Shown: one piece after another, positions 1 to 10,436 of the stretch | Numbering within the stretch: position 1 is the stretch's first letter | Layout: each line of letters opens with the position of its first letter | The notes under the pieces: generated by a model | What the model was told of the DNA's origin: nothing | What the model saw: the letters and a program-made list of their open reading frames with translations, nothing else | Database searches by the model: none | Source: Raffaelea ambrosiae | Taxonomy: Eukaryota; Ascomycota; Sordariomycetes; Ophiostomatales; Ophiostomataceae | DNA length: 64,000 nucleotides | Direction: 5' to 3' | NCBI GenBank assembly: GCA_002778195.1 | Contig: PCDI01000004.1 | Span: 2,950,226 to 3,014,225 of the forward strand | Program-made: the position numbers and the translations under genes

Positions 1-303
1 GCTGCTCCTGCCAAGAAGCAAGCCAACGGGAACGATGACGAAGACGACGATGACAACGGCTCCGACGACGAGGACGGCTCCTCCGACTCGGACTCGAGCG
101 GCAGCGGCGCGTCGCTGAACAACTCGGACGAGGACGACGAGTTTGCGCCACACCAGCCGCGCGGGAAGCGGTTCGAGGACAAGGATGCCAAGCGCGCCCA
201 CAAGCAGGCGATCAAGGAGGAGAAGCGCGAAAAGCGGCAGAACAAGATTCCCAAAAAGGTCAAGAAGCGGCTGGTGGCGACGTCGAAGAAGGATCGTCGG
301 TGA
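1..303 (+). CDS. RIO1: RIO1-type atypical protein kinase, C-terminal end (partial)
   Basis: Only the last 100 codons are in the window; the frame is open from base 1 to TGA at 301-303. The segment starts with an Asp/Glu/Ser-rich acidic stretch (about residues 12-48) and ends in a strongly basic tail containing EEKREKRQNKIPKKVKKR. That order, and the NKIPKxVKKR-type ending, resembles the non-catalytic C-terminus of RIO1 kinases, which act in cytoplasmic maturation of the 40S ribosomal subunit. The kinase domain lies upstream of the window, so the call rests on the tail alone. Another ribosome-biogenesis protein with an acidic/basic tail is possible. Confidence 0.55.
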   Translation, partial: AAPAKKQANGNDDEDDDDNGSDDEDGSSDSDSSGSGASLNNSDEDDEFAPHQPRGKRFEDKDAKRAHKQAIKEEKREKRQNKIPKKVKKRLVATSKKDRR

Positions 304-771
304 GGAGGGGGAGGGGGAGAGAGAGTGTGTGTGTGTGTGGAAAAAAGAAGGACGGGAAAAATAAAAAAAAAGGGCGAAAAAAGCTGGAAGCAGAAGTGAG
401 ACCAGAGACATAACATCTTGCGATCGAATGATGAAACACATCTGTGCCTCGCAGCACAGAGGGAGAAGTCTTGGAACATTCCTGGTCCTATGGTTTGAGC
501 CGCCCAGAGCAAAAATGCCTGGCTTGTTTGTAACCTCTGGCCAAGACTTGTATCCTGAACTTTTTTTTCTTGTGCTCGCCAAGGAGGCATCCGAATTCTT
601 GACCTTCAAGAAACTGAGGATCAAAGAGAGCCCTGACGATTGCATTTGTTTTCCACTGTCTCTCTTTTTTTTTCTTTCTTCGTCCATTCTTATTGTACAG
701 TTTGCCATTTATACCCACCATCTACATTGCATCATGAATAGACGTTTGGATTTTTTTTCTTTGGTCAATTT
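304..771. other. Intergenic, no gene supported
   Basis: Downstream of the RIO1-like stop there are G-rich, GT-repeat and A-rich tracts (304-380) and then mixed sequence with poly-T runs. Short open frames on both strands show no recognisable domain or coding bias. Nothing else is seen. Confidence 0.5.
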
Positions 772-1230
772 TCAATTGCCATGATTTCTCTCTGCCGTTT
801 CCATGCGTTCTGTCCCGTCTGCCCTCGATTGTGTATGTGTCTGCGTGCGTAGGCTAGGCTGGTTGGCTTCGGTGGTCGGTGGCCTTTCTTGCGCAACGTG
901 ACGTTTGTAACCGTGTCTCTGGAGGGCACGTTTGATGACGTCTCTTCCGTGGTCGCCCTTGAGTTCCGCTGAGAGCATTGCATAGCTCATCTGGCGCGTC
1001 TCCTTTGACGTGCGAACAAGAGAGATCAACACTGCTTCGTCTTCGTTTGAGATGGTCTTTGGTCGGCCGGTTCGGGGCTTCGGGGCAGCAGCAGGGGCTC
1101 TGATGGCGGCACGAACTTGGTGAATCGTGTAGCCGGTGATGCTGACGATTTTGGCGGGCTTGAAACCAGCGTCGGTGTGCAGCGTGCGAACACGCTGCCG
1201 TTCGGCTTCAGTAAGAAAAGCACGCCGCAT
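772..1230 (-). pseudogene. Truncated Tc1/mariner-type transposase, N-terminal DNA-binding part only
   Basis: A 152-codon frame starts at an ATG (1230-1228). Residues 1-45 form a homeodomain-like helix-turn-helix; then comes a PRTGRPKTIS linker and a second helical region ending HGYKRHVAQERPP, typical of the two N-terminal HTH domains of Tc1-type transposases. Similarity stops around TTEANQ, just where the DDE catalytic domain would begin. The remaining ~35 residues look unrelated, and no DDE domain follows. Base composition is normal and there are no RIP-type stops, unlike the island further right. It is either a broken insertion or a DNA-binding-only derivative. No terminal inverted repeats were found nearby. 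Confidence 0.6.
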
Positions 1231-2242
1231 AGCTGAAAAGCATACAGATACAGAAAAAAGAAGAGAAAGGGAGAAAGTAGAAGAGAGGGATGTAAAGGCT
1301 TTGCTATGCCGCCGTTGAAGAGCGTTTGAAGAGAGAAACCTCGTTTTCTTTTGTTTACTGATTTTTACTGGGGCTAGTCCGAAACCAGAAAATATGGTTT
1401 ACTTACACCCTCTACTGAAGTACCTTACAGAAAACAACCTAACATCAATCAAACACGTTCAAGAACTCATGTCAGCATCGTAGAGAACGAACACATAAAT
1501 GCGATTCAACGTTCTTTCATCAGAAAACATACATTGTACAAGTTGTTAGTGGATCCATATGGTTGCCTGCATTTCTTGTGCGTACTCGGTGTGTTTCCTG
1601 TATTCCAGAAGAATCTGCCTTCTCTTGGTCAAATCAGTCTTACACACAACCCCCAGGCGCCGATGTCTGTGTTGTCTCGTTTCTCCCAGACCATTGGATC
1701 GGCGTGCGTCTCGGCAAATTTAACCGACACCCCAGCTTATGGGCGACGATCGCACACACGGCACAACAGCATTCACAGCTTATGCCAGGGTGACACATCC
1801 CAATGCGACACGCGACATGATGAAACCAGCCGGCTTGGCTCGCGTCTGCCGTGATTTTACCCTGAGTTCGAAGGGGAGGAGGGAGAGAGAGAGTGGTGTT
1901 CCACGGCTTCCGTCATGCATTCTCGCCGTCCGGGAGAAGAATGTTCAGACCAGGCGAAGAGCAGAGCAGACACATAAGAAAACGGGAAGAAATTGAAAGA
2001 ACAAATGAAAAGTAAAAGCAGGAAACCAAAAAAAAAAAAGAGGCCGAAAACTTGAGAACAAGAAAACCTGAAAAGACCAAAAACGGACAAAACGGACAGA
2101 ACATACAAACCCTGCGAAAGGCTGATCAAGTTCAGCCAGGGCCGAGGTGTGAATCATCTTTCGATACTGGCTACCGGACACTGGAGAAACACCCTTGAAC
2201 CAACAAACAAAACATCTTTCCCTCCTCCTCCTCCACACTACG
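1231..2242. other. Intergenic, no gene supported
   Basis: About 1 kb between the transposase fragment and the glycosyltransferase. It contains A-rich tracts (1990-2100), probably the promoter and leader of the downstream gene, and a CCTCC pyrimidine tract just before its ATG. Open frames here lack recognisable features. Confidence 0.5.
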
Positions 2243-4354
2243 ATGAAAGTCCTCGTCTCGACCTACCCCTACGCGGGCCACTTCAACCCAACCCAGCCCG
2301 TGGTCTGCGAGCTCGTCCGCCGCGGCCACGAGGTCGTCTGGATGACCGGACCGGCCTTTGCGGCCAAGGTTGTCCAGACTGGTGCCCGCTTCGTCGCCAT
2401 GTCCGAGGCCGCTCTGGTGGACGACGCGCACATCCACCGCATCGACGGCAAGATCACCCTGGCCAAGATTGCCGAGTATCTGCAGAGGCTGTTTCTCGAC
2501 CGCATCCCTGCCCAGATCCAGGACTACCGGGGGGTGATTGAGGGTCGTGGTGACACCCCCCCCTTTGCCGCCGACGTCCTCGTCGTCGACTTTTGCACGT
2601 ACGCGGCGCGCTGCTTCTACGACCTCACCGGCCTGCCCTATGCCACCCTCGGCATCAACCCGCTGGTCACGCTCGACCCCGAGATCCCGCCCTGGGGCAC
2701 CGGCCTGCCGCCGCCGACCACCCGTTTGGGCCTCCTGCTGAACTACCTGCGCCACCAGCTGGGTATCTTGTTCTTTATCCGCGGGATGTCGCGGTCTCTC
2801 AACGCGCAGCGGCGCGCCCTGGGACTGCCGCCGCGCGGCCGCTGGCGGAGCTATGCGGACGACGTGCGGTCGCCGGACCTGCACATCATGATGACCACGC
2901 CGGCGTTTGAGTTCCCGCGGAAGAACATGTTGCCAGCCGTGCGGTTTGTGGGACCGCTGTTGCCGACGTGGATGGAGGGCGGCCGAGCGGGGGGCCGTGG
3001 CAAGAGAAAGCAGCAAGAAGAGAAGGACGAGGAGGAGCAGAAGAAGAACATGGAGAAGAATGACAAGAAAGAGGGTCGGAATGGGAATGGGAATGGGAAA
3101 GAGGACGAGGCCGACAATAAGGGGCAGAACACGGAGGAGGAGAAGAACGAGAAGCATGACGGCCCCCCGGACGAAGATGCGGAACAACAAGAAACGGTCG
3201 GCAGCAAGAAGAAAGGGAAAGAACCAGAAGCCATGGAAAGACAGGACCGCAGAGAAGCAACAACGCTAGAAGGCGCAACGGACACGGCCAAGGAGACAGA
3301 CACGAAGAACGGAAAAAACGGCAAGCATGCACCGGCCGACGACGACGACAGCTGGGACTGGCCGCCCTGGTGGGACGAGCTGCTGGCCCATCCCCGCGAG
3401 CAGGTCGTGCATGTGCCGCACGACACGTCTGCGGCCAACCACGCCGGCCGCTTGATCCGGCCGACCGTCGAGGCCCTGGCGGGCTGCGACGATCTGTTGG
3501 TGGTCATGACGGGCAAGAACGTGGACGACCTGTTTGCGGGCTCCGCGGAGACGGCCCCGAGAGGCCAGGCCGCCAGACAGCTGGTCCACCAGAAAGACCT
3601 GCCGCCCACGCCGGGCAAAGCACCCATCGCCCCGCCCTCGGGACTGCCGTCCATTCCCGAGGCCGCCAGTGAAGCCGCCAACGGCTCGGTGGCCGGCGGC
3701 GGCGGCGGCGGCGACGGAGAGTCTCTCATGGCGGCCCCGTCGACGGCGGCCGTGCCCGAGGAGGTACCGGGGGGGGAGCCCATCGTCACCACGATGGAAC
3801 GCCCGGCCAATGTCCGGACGGCGGCCGTGGTCCCCCCCCTGCGCCTGCTGCCGCACGTCGGCGTCGTGGTCACCAACGCCGGCTACAGCGGGGTGCTGGC
3901 CGCCCTCCGCTGCGGCGTCCCGCTCGTGTGTGCCGGCCGGTCCGAGGACAAGGCCGATGTCAGCAGCCGCGTGGCCTGGTCGGGCGCGGGCATCAACCTG
4001 GGAACGGGGCGGCCGGCCGCGGCGGCCGTGCGGGATGCTGTGCTGCGCATCACGTCGCCCGACGTGCCCAAGTACCGGAAAGCGGCGGCGGCGATCCGGG
4101 ACGACTTTGCGAGACACGACGGACCCGCGGAGGCGGCGGACCTGCTGGAGGCGTTGGTCGCGACCAAAAAGACGGAGCGGGCCGTCCAGACGGGGACGGA
4201 GACGGGGACGGAGACGGGAGACGGAAGGGCGGCCCAGGCCCGGAGATGGTGGCCCACAAAAGGCCCGGCACGGGGAACGGCCCCGGGAGGTCTGGACACG
4301 GCCAAGGGCCGGATACACAAGACGTATGGGAACGTGAGGAGGAGAATGTCATGA
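2243..4354 (+). CDS. UDP-glycosyltransferase (GT1/MGT-like) with charged insertion
   Basis: 703 aa from the ATG at 2243. An in-frame start further upstream is not needed, because MKVLVSTYPYAGHFNPTQPV is a standard GT1 N-terminus. Residues 1-245 form the acceptor-binding Rossmann half. The donor half starts around 375 (VVHVPHDTSAA, where the family usually has VVHVTQGT) and contains VVVTNAGYSGV near 540-552, LVCAGRSEDK and VAWSGAGINLGTG, matching the nucleotide-sugar-binding region of macrolide-glycosyltransferase-like enzymes. Two regions are atypical: a Lys/Glu/Asn-rich low-complexity block at about 247-370 and a Pro/Ala/Gly-rich block at about 440-525, which lengthen a ~430-aa fold to 703. 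The usual HG(G)xG-like motif is modified (NAGYSG). Probably cytosolic, acting on a small-molecule acceptor that cannot be named. No intron is needed. Confidence 0.8.
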   Translation: MKVLVSTYPYAGHFNPTQPVVCELVRRGHEVVWMTGPAFAAKVVQTGARFVAMSEAALVDDAHIHRIDGKITLAKIAEYLQRLFLDRIPAQIQDYRGVIEGRGDTPPFAADVLVVDFCTYAARCFYDLTGLPYATLGINPLVTLDPEIPPWGTGLPPPTTRLGLLLNYLRHQLGILFFIRGMSRSLNAQRRALGLPPRGRWRSYADDVRSPDLHIMMTTPAFEFPRKNMLPAVRFVGPLLPTWMEGGRAGGRGKRKQQEEKDEEEQKKNMEKNDKKEGRNGNGNGKEDEADNKGQNTEEEKNEKHDGPPDEDAEQQETVGSKKKGKEPEAMERQDRREATTLEGATDTAKETDTKNGKNGKHAPADDDDSWDWPPWWDELLAHPREQVVHVPHDTSAANHAGRLIRPTVEALAGCDDLLVVMTGKNVDDLFAGSAETAPRGQAARQLVHQKDLPPTPGKAPIAPPSGLPSIPEAASEAANGSVAGGGGGGDGESLMAAPSTAAVPEEVPGGEPIVTTMERPANVRTAAVVPPLRLLPHVGVVVTNAGYSGVLAALRCGVPLVCAGRSEDKADVSSRVAWSGAGINLGTGRPAAAAVRDAVLRITSPDVPKYRKAAAAIRDDFARHDGPAEAADLLEALVATKKTERAVQTGTETGTETGDGRAAQARRWWPTKGPARGTAPGGLDTAKGRIHKTYGNVRRRMS

Positions 4355-5265
4355 CAGGGACAGTCTGACCAGGTGACAAAGGCGAAAGGGAAGGGACAAG
4401 CTTGGCCGAGGGGCCACCCAGACAGAGAGACTTGCGCGCTGACGAGCAGCCTCGTTGGACGGTTGCTCCGATTGGAGAGGGGCCGAACGTATCCACAAAC
4501 AGGACGCCACCCGGCATTGGACGGTCCTCCCGTTGTATTTTCCGGCGTCGCAAGTATCGGATACTTGCTCGTCATGTACATAGTAAGCAACAGCAAGCAA
4601 CAGCAAGCAACAGCTTTTAGCGCCTGGGACCAGCCGAGACACATGGGACACATGCCAGATGGCAAGCTGAAAAGACCACGGGCGGGAGCTAAAAGTCTTG
4701 GCAGGGCCCGCTGGGACAGCTGAACAACCAAAGAGAAAAAGGGAAGCAGACTGGGAGGCCTTTTCGGGGAGAACGAGCACGATACGCTGTTTTGTCAAGG
4801 AACGTGAGGGTTTGGCGAAGAAGAAGGAGGGGAAACAGATGGACATCGTCTCCATGTCCATCCGTACATGGTCATTCGCAAATATGAAAACCGACGCGGA
4901 CTTGATCCCCCTTTTTTTTTGTGTTTCGATGAACAAGGCAAGTTTGCTGTTTCCAGCTGCGTTTGCAAAGCGGTCCACACCACGCCAGCTCCTGTTTCAA
5001 AAAAAAAAAGGAAGGAGGGTGCTTGCGCGGTTGGTTCCGAGGAAGGACTATGTAGAGTCGATAAATAGACTTTGGTCCCGCGCCTTGGAGGGGGCATCTG
5101 CGGTTGATGTGAACTCTTTTTTCATCGTCAAGTTGTTGTCCCCACGACTATTTTTCTCTTTTTTCTCTTTTTTCTCTTTTTTTTCTTTGTTTTTTTTTTC
5201 TCTTTTTTTTCTCTCTTTCTTCGCCCTTTTTCTTCTCTTCTCTCTCCACCGTCCAGAACACGAAA
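4355..5265. other. Intergenic with short tandem repeat and polypyrimidine tract
   Basis: No gene is supported. Three exact copies of the 10-mer AAGCAACAGC lie at 4585-4614. A long T/C-rich tract (about 5148-5255) immediately precedes the metacaspase ATG and is probably its promoter/leader. Confidence 0.6.
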
Positions 5266-6540
5266 ATGGTGCGCACAAAGGCTCTCATCATCGGCATCAA
5301 CTACTACGGCACCGGCCACCAGCTCAACGGCTGCATCAACGATGCCCAGAACGTGCGCGATTTTCTCGTCAACGACCGGGGCTTCTCCGGCTCGTCCCAG
5401 GACATGGTCATCCTGACCGACGACCCGGAGAACGAGGGCACGCCGCTGTGGCCCAGCGGCGCCAACCTGATGGCCGCCTTCCAGTGGCTGTCGAGCCAGA
5501 ACCAGGCCGGCGACATTGTCTGGTTGTCGTATTCCGGCCACGGGGGTAGGACGGACGCCCTCTGCGTTTTTCTTTTTTTTTTTCTTTTTCTTCTTCTTCT
5601 TCTTCTTCTTCTTCTTCTTCTTCTGTCTCGCTGACTTTCCAGGCCAGACACAGAGCGACGAGGGCGGCCGGGCCACCGACTACGACGACACCATCTGTCC
5701 CGTCGACTTTGCCACCGCCGGCCAGATTGACAGCACCACGGTATCTCCCCCATCCTAGACGGTCCATGGCTTGAAAGTTCTTTTTTTTTTCTTTTCCTCT
5801 GACCAAGGGCTAGCTCCACAAAACCATCGTCTCCCCCATGCATCCCCGCGCCCGCCTCACCATCCTCTTTGACTGCTGCCACTCCGGGTCCGCCTGCGAG
5901 CTGCCGTACGTCTTCCGCCCCGACGCCGAGGGCAACATCAACATTGTCAGCACCCTCAAGCAAGGCATGAACCTGTTCTCCGAGGCCCAGGACCTCGTGC
6001 GCGGCGGCTTCTCGGCCGACAAGGTGACCGAGGCGCGCCAGTTCTTCGGCAGCGCCTCGGCGTTTTTCCGGGAGCTGCACGATCTGCGCAACGGTGACGA
6101 CGGCGGCGCCGACGACGAAGGGCTGGCCGAGCAGAACGAGGAGTGGGAGCACGAGCAAAAGGACGTGTGGATGTTCTCCGGCTGTGCAGACGACCAGACG
6201 TCGGCCGACACGGCCATTGCCGGCGCGGCCACGGGCGCCATGTCGTATGCCTTTATCGGGACCATGCGCGAGAACCCGGAGCAGAGCTACCGCGAGGTGA
6301 GAGAGCGCCTGGCATGCACGGCCCGCTGGGAGGAGGGATGATGCGCGGAAGGCTAATCGACAGATCCTCCAAAACACGCGCGAGCAGCTGCAATACCAGT
6401 ACTCGCAGACCCCCCAGCTGAGCTGCGGCGGCCACTACGACCTGGACCAGAAGCTCTATGTAAGTTGGTCTTGTCGCGCAAGGAGGAGAGGGGGGGGGGG
6501 GGGTTGTCGATGCTTGCTGACATGTCTTGGGAAGCTGTGA
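5266..6540 (+). CDS. MCA1: Metacaspase (type I fold, no prodomain)
   Basis: Five exons are inferred: 5266-5545, 5643-5740, 5814-6296, 6364-6459 and 6535-6540, giving 320 aa. All introns are GT-AG and the reading frame is kept throughout; the last exon is just one codon plus TGA. Exon 1 opens with KALIIGINYYGTGHQLNGC. The catalytic His is H92 in YSGHGG and the catalytic Cys is C148 in DCCHSG, so this is a clan CD Arg/Lys-specific cysteine protease of the metacaspase family, linked in fungi to stress responses and proteostasis. The Pro/Gln-rich N-terminal prodomain usual in fungal metacaspases is missing. Intron 1 holds a (TTC)n microsatellite and intron 4 a poly-G run. The 3' end could be different if exon 5 is mis-assigned. 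Confidence 0.85.
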
Positions 6541-7142
6541 CGCACAAACGTTGTGGGCGCAATGAGCAACAGAAACGTAGGGGACGTGACCCTTGAAAAC
6601 CCGCCCTTTCAACAAGTACTGTGGGCTCGAAAGGCGTATGCTCTCGGTCCGCATTTCGAAGAGCTCGCCTGACTGGGGCACTAGAAAGTTCGAGGGCACA
6701 TGCAATCTCCTTCGTTTTCTGGCCGTAGTGACAAAGCAGTGAAACGTTGTGTTTTTGTACAGATGTCCGTTGCGGCATCGTGAAAGTGGTGATAGTTGTT
6801 GCGATTTCGACGCGCACAGAAAAACACAGAAAAAACAGAAAAAAAAACAGAAAAAAACAGACATCTGTCAGAACACCAATTGGTGGCCACGAGCCTGCTT
6901 CCTCTCCCACCGTGATGCATGCTATGTCGCTACCATGGACGACAGCTTGACGGACACCACGCGCATGCTCGCGGCCCCAGGCCAACCGTCCACCATCCAA
7001 GTTCCTGAGATAGACCAGAGCGTTGGCGTAGACTCGTTTGTGTGGAAGAGAACAACAGTCTTATTTTTTTGATACAAAAAGATTCTCTCGTCACGAGCCT
7101 GTGTTCGTGCTGCAACTACCGCTTGCCCACCCACTCCTGCTC
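6541..7142. other. Intergenic between metacaspase and oxidase 3' ends
   Basis: Convergent 3' ends. An A-rich CAGAAAAA repeat tract lies at about 6820-6860. The open frames here show no recognisable domain. Confidence 0.5.
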
Positions 7143-7979
7143 TTACACGCGACACAGCCGACCATCCGACTGCTCCGCCCAGCGCTCGCTGCCCACACAG
7201 GGCGTGCACCAGAAGACGTCCGTGGGGTCGACCGCGCGCTTGATGGCGAGCAGGCGCGGGTAGTGGTCGCCCCAGAAGGACGTCTGCCAGTTTGGTTCGA
7301 ATTTGGACGCCTGTCCGTCAGATCGGCCCCGGACAAAGACAAAACGAGCGGAAGAAACTCACCTCGTTCATGTAGGCGCCTGTGTCGGGAGCCAGGTCGC
7401 GCATGGCGGATCCTGTGAACTGGGAGAATTCTTGGGCGGCTTCGAGCGCGGCGTCGTTGCTGGACGGGAAGGAGATGCTCGCAGCTGTGCATGTTAGAAG
7501 GGGGACGGTATGCAAGGACGGCCATTCTGGTGCATGCAAAGCTGGGGATTGTGTATGTGCTCGAGAAGGATAGATTCCTTGACGACTCCTTCTTGGGGCT
7601 CGCCGGGTGCTCGGGGCAACTCACTCGAATGGACATAGGCGCGCCGCCAGGCCGGCAGCACGGCGTTCCCGCCCCCGCGGGGCTGCGCCTGGTGCACCCC
7701 TGGGCCGGCGACCATGTACACCGTCGCCTGCCCCGCGGCCGACATCTTGGCCAGCGCGATGGCGAGCGCCGCCCGGTCGGCCGTGAGCGCGGCGCGGTCG
7801 AACAGCCGCGAGCTCATCAGGTTCGCGTGGCCCGACGGCGACGGGTCGTAGTTGTCGGCGTACCAGGCCTGGAAGCTGGCGTAGTGGGTGGTGTTGTAGT
7901 GGCCGTAGATGCGGTGCTGGGCAAAGGGCCAGGTGGCGTTGATGTGGTCCAGGATGGGCTGCAGGCGGTCGACGAGCAC

Positions 7980-8024
<45 letters not shown>

Positions 8025-9520
8025 CGCGCGCGGCGCCACCAGCTTGCCGACGATGCCCTTGATGTAGGTGTCGCTGCCGTCGAGAAAGTTGGGCACCGTG
8101 TTGAAGACGATGGGGTAGCCGGCGATGCCGGCGTCNNNNNNNNNNNNNNNNNNNNNNNNNNNNNNNNNNNNNNNNNNNNNNNNNNNNNNNNNNNNNNNNN
8201 NNNNNNNNNNNNNNNNNNNNNNNNNNNNNNNNNNNNNNNNNNNNNNNNNNNNNNNNNNNNNNNNNNNNNNNNNNNNNNNNNNNNNNNNNNNNNNNNNNNN
8301 NNNNNNNNNNNNNNNNNNNNNNNNNNNNNNNNNNNNNNNNNNNNNNNNNNNNNNNNNNNNNNNNNNNNNNNNNNNNNNNNNNNNNNNNNNNNNNNNNNNN
8401 NNNNNNNNNNNNNNNNNNNNNNNNNNNNNNNNNNNNNNNNNNNNNNNNNNNNNNNNNNNNNNNNNNNNNNNNNNNNNNNNNNNNNNNNNNNNNNNNNNNN
8501 NNNNNNNNNNNNNNNNNNNNNNNNNNNNNNNNNNNNNNNNNNNNNNNNNNNNNNNNNNNNNNNNNNNNNNNNNNNNNNNNNNNNNNNNNNNNNNNNNNNN
8601 NNNNNNNNNNNNNNNNNNNNNNNNNNNNNNNNNNNNNNNNNNNNNNNNNNNNNNNNNNNNNNNNNNNNNNNNNNNNNNNNNNNNNNNNNNNNNNNNNNNN
8701 NNNNNNNNNNNNNNNNNNNNNNNNNNNNNNNNNNNNNNNNNNNNNNNNNNNNNNNNNNNNNNNNNNNNNNNNNNNNNNNNNNNNNNNNNNNNNNNNNNNN
8801 NNNNNNNNNNNNNNNNNNNNNNNNNNNNNNNNNNNNNNNNNNNNNNNNNNNNNNNNNNNNNNNNNNNNNNNNNNNNNNNNNNNNNNNNNNNNNNNNNNNN
8901 NNNNNNNNNNNNNNNNNNNNNNNNNNNNNNNNNNNNNNNNNNNNNNNNNNNNNNNNNNNNNNNNNNNNNNNNNNNNNNNNNNNNNNNNNNNNNNNNNNNN
9001 NNNNNNNNNNNNNNNNNNNNNNNNNNNNNNGGGGGGTACCAAAATTCACCCCGGCTTGGACGTGCTGCGGCGTCGTCGCATTGATCACGTAGACGGGATA
9101 GCCCTCGCCGGTGCAGGGGAGCGTCGCGTTGGGCAGACAGGTGTCGTTGGTCCAGTTGTTCCACTCGACAGAGACCGGGTCGTCGGCGTGGAAAAAGTCG
9201 TCGGACCACGCCGTCTGGACCGCGGCGCACGCGGCGGCGCTCGCAAAGGCGGGATGCGCGGGGTGGCACACGGCACCCGGCGGCACAGCCGCGAGCAGGC
9301 GGCCCTCGACGGTCTGGTTGAGGGCGGCCCAGACGTCCGCGGCGGGCCAGCCGGCCGTGCCGGGCACCGCCCGACAGGAAGCGTTGTTGGTGGACGTCGG
9401 GCTGGCCTGGCGGTGCGGCAGGCGCGGATGGGAAGGCTGCTGGGGAGAGGCGGGCAGCGAAGCCGCCGCTGCGCCCAGGCTCCCCAGGGGCAGCAGAAGC
9501 GCAAGAACAAGGGACAGCAT
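7143..9520 (-). CDS. Secreted FAD-linked oxidoreductase (BBE family), interrupted by assembly gap
   Basis: Starts at ATG 9520-9518 with a signal peptide (MLSLVLALLLPLGSLGAAAA). The N-terminal part reaches YPVYVINATTPQHVQAGVNF, the usual beginning of the FAD-binding PCMH domain, and then enters a run of N. The C-terminal part resumes at 8135 with exons 7625-8135, 7363-7484 and 7143-7310, all with GT-AG borders in register. It ends with the berberine-bridge C-terminal element SFWGDHYPRLLAIKRAVDP and DVFWCTPCVGSE. These enzymes oxidise small molecules or sugars with covalently bound FAD, often in secondary metabolism. The two visible halves are in different frames, so the gap hides at least one intron or has an arbitrary length; the sequence GGTACC at the gap edge could be a donor. 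A (GAC)n repeat encodes about 14 consecutive Ser near 7980-8023. Confidence 0.8.
8136..9030. other. Assembly gap (895 N)
   Basis: An unbroken run of N inside the FAD oxidase gene. It is flanked on one side by a G6 run and on the other, about 110 bases away, by a GAC microsatellite. The true length is unknown. Confidence 0.99.
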
Positions 9521-9941
9521 GATGTCTGCCTACAGATGCGGTGCAGAGAAGATGGCAACGAAGGCGCAAGGTTGTCGTGAGCTATCATGGTTCTTTCCAA
9601 ATGTACAGTTTTTCTTTTTTTCTTTTTTTCTTTTTCACTTTTACGAGGGAAACGAGCTGGGCAGGAGAGGACGGCACGTCCAGAAACGGCCTTGGGTGGC
9701 TGGAGAGTGCACTGCAAGCGAAGGGGGGCACGGCGGAAAGGAGGCCAAATGGTCCGAGGAAAGGACAGTCTGCGGAGGTCGAATACATATTTGGATGAAA
9801 GCCTCCTCTTTCGGGGCCACTTTATCAGACTGTCGTGTAAGTGGATTTCCATTTTAGGCGCAAAGACCACTCCGGGGCCAGACCTCGCAAAGCGGCAGGC
9901 CCATTCAAGCGGAACAGATAGTGTGCGATAACACAAGGGAT
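9521..9941. other. Upstream region of the FAD oxidase
   Basis: About 420 bases between the oxidase start and the end of the next minus-strand ORF. It includes a T/C-rich tract (9608-9640). No gene is recognised. Confidence 0.5.
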
Positions 9942-10436
9942 CTATACGGCCGGCACAGCACGCACTCCGTGGCCAAGGACAGCGTAGACGGGACGTGTTA
10001 TTTGGGGGGGTTGTCTTAGTAACAAAAGAAGCGAAGAACATGCCTGTCTCCTAACGACAACGGCCTGGACCAAGCATACTACCCAAAGCGAAAGCAACCC
10101 GCCAACCAAAACCAGCCCAGCCAGACAGGAAAGAGCCACGAGCAGCATCGCCTCCACGCTCGTCGAGGTCGACACGGCGCCAGGGCAGCCGCGCCGGGCG
10201 GGCGTGGCTGCTGCCCTCCAGGCCGAGGGCGACAAAGACGGCCGACGGCGCACCCGGTCCATGGTGCGGGCCACGTTGTTCTGCCAGAAGCGGATCTGCC
10301 CCTTGGTCTGCAGATACGGCGGAGCGGCCCGGTACAAGCGGCGGCTGGTGCGGCGTACGCGCGGCTGTTGGACACACGGCGTGGGCGCCTCGTCGTAGCC
10401 GTCGCCCAGGGGCATGGGCAGGAAGTCGTCCGACAT
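9942..10436 (-). CDS. Small putative membrane protein, unknown
   Basis: A 164-codon uninterrupted frame. The ATG (10436-10434) sits in a near-ideal context, GCCACCATG. Residues 1-80 are Arg-rich and hydrophilic (RVRRTSRRLYR; QIRFWQNNVARTMDRVRRR). One clear transmembrane stretch follows, LLVALSCLAGLVLVGGLLSL continuing to about 25 residues, and then a short tail. I do not recognise the family. The C-terminal third has weak coding character and may be non-coding or spliced. Another small hydrophobic ORF lies just upstream on the same strand. Confidence 0.4.
   Translation of the reverse strand: MSDDFLPMPLGDGYDEAPTPCVQQPRVRRTSRRLYRAAPPYLQTKGQIRFWQNNVARTMDRVRRRPSLSPSAWRAAATPARRGCPGAVSTSTSVEAMLLVALSCLAGLVLVGGLLSLWVVCLVQAVVVRRQACSSLLLLLRQPPQITRPVYAVLGHGVRAVPAV

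Noticed and set aside
428..784. 118-codon plus-strand frame downstream of the RIO1-like gene
   Set aside because: Poly-T-derived Phe runs, no domain, and overlaps probable 3' sequence of neighbouring genes.
2171..3190. Long minus-strand frame opposite the glycosyltransferase
   Set aside because: A shadow of GC-rich coding sequence; the plus strand carries clear GT1 motifs and this frame has none.
6253..7000. Minus-strand frames between metacaspase and oxidase
   Set aside because: Phe/Cys runs derived from an A-rich tract; no splice or domain support.
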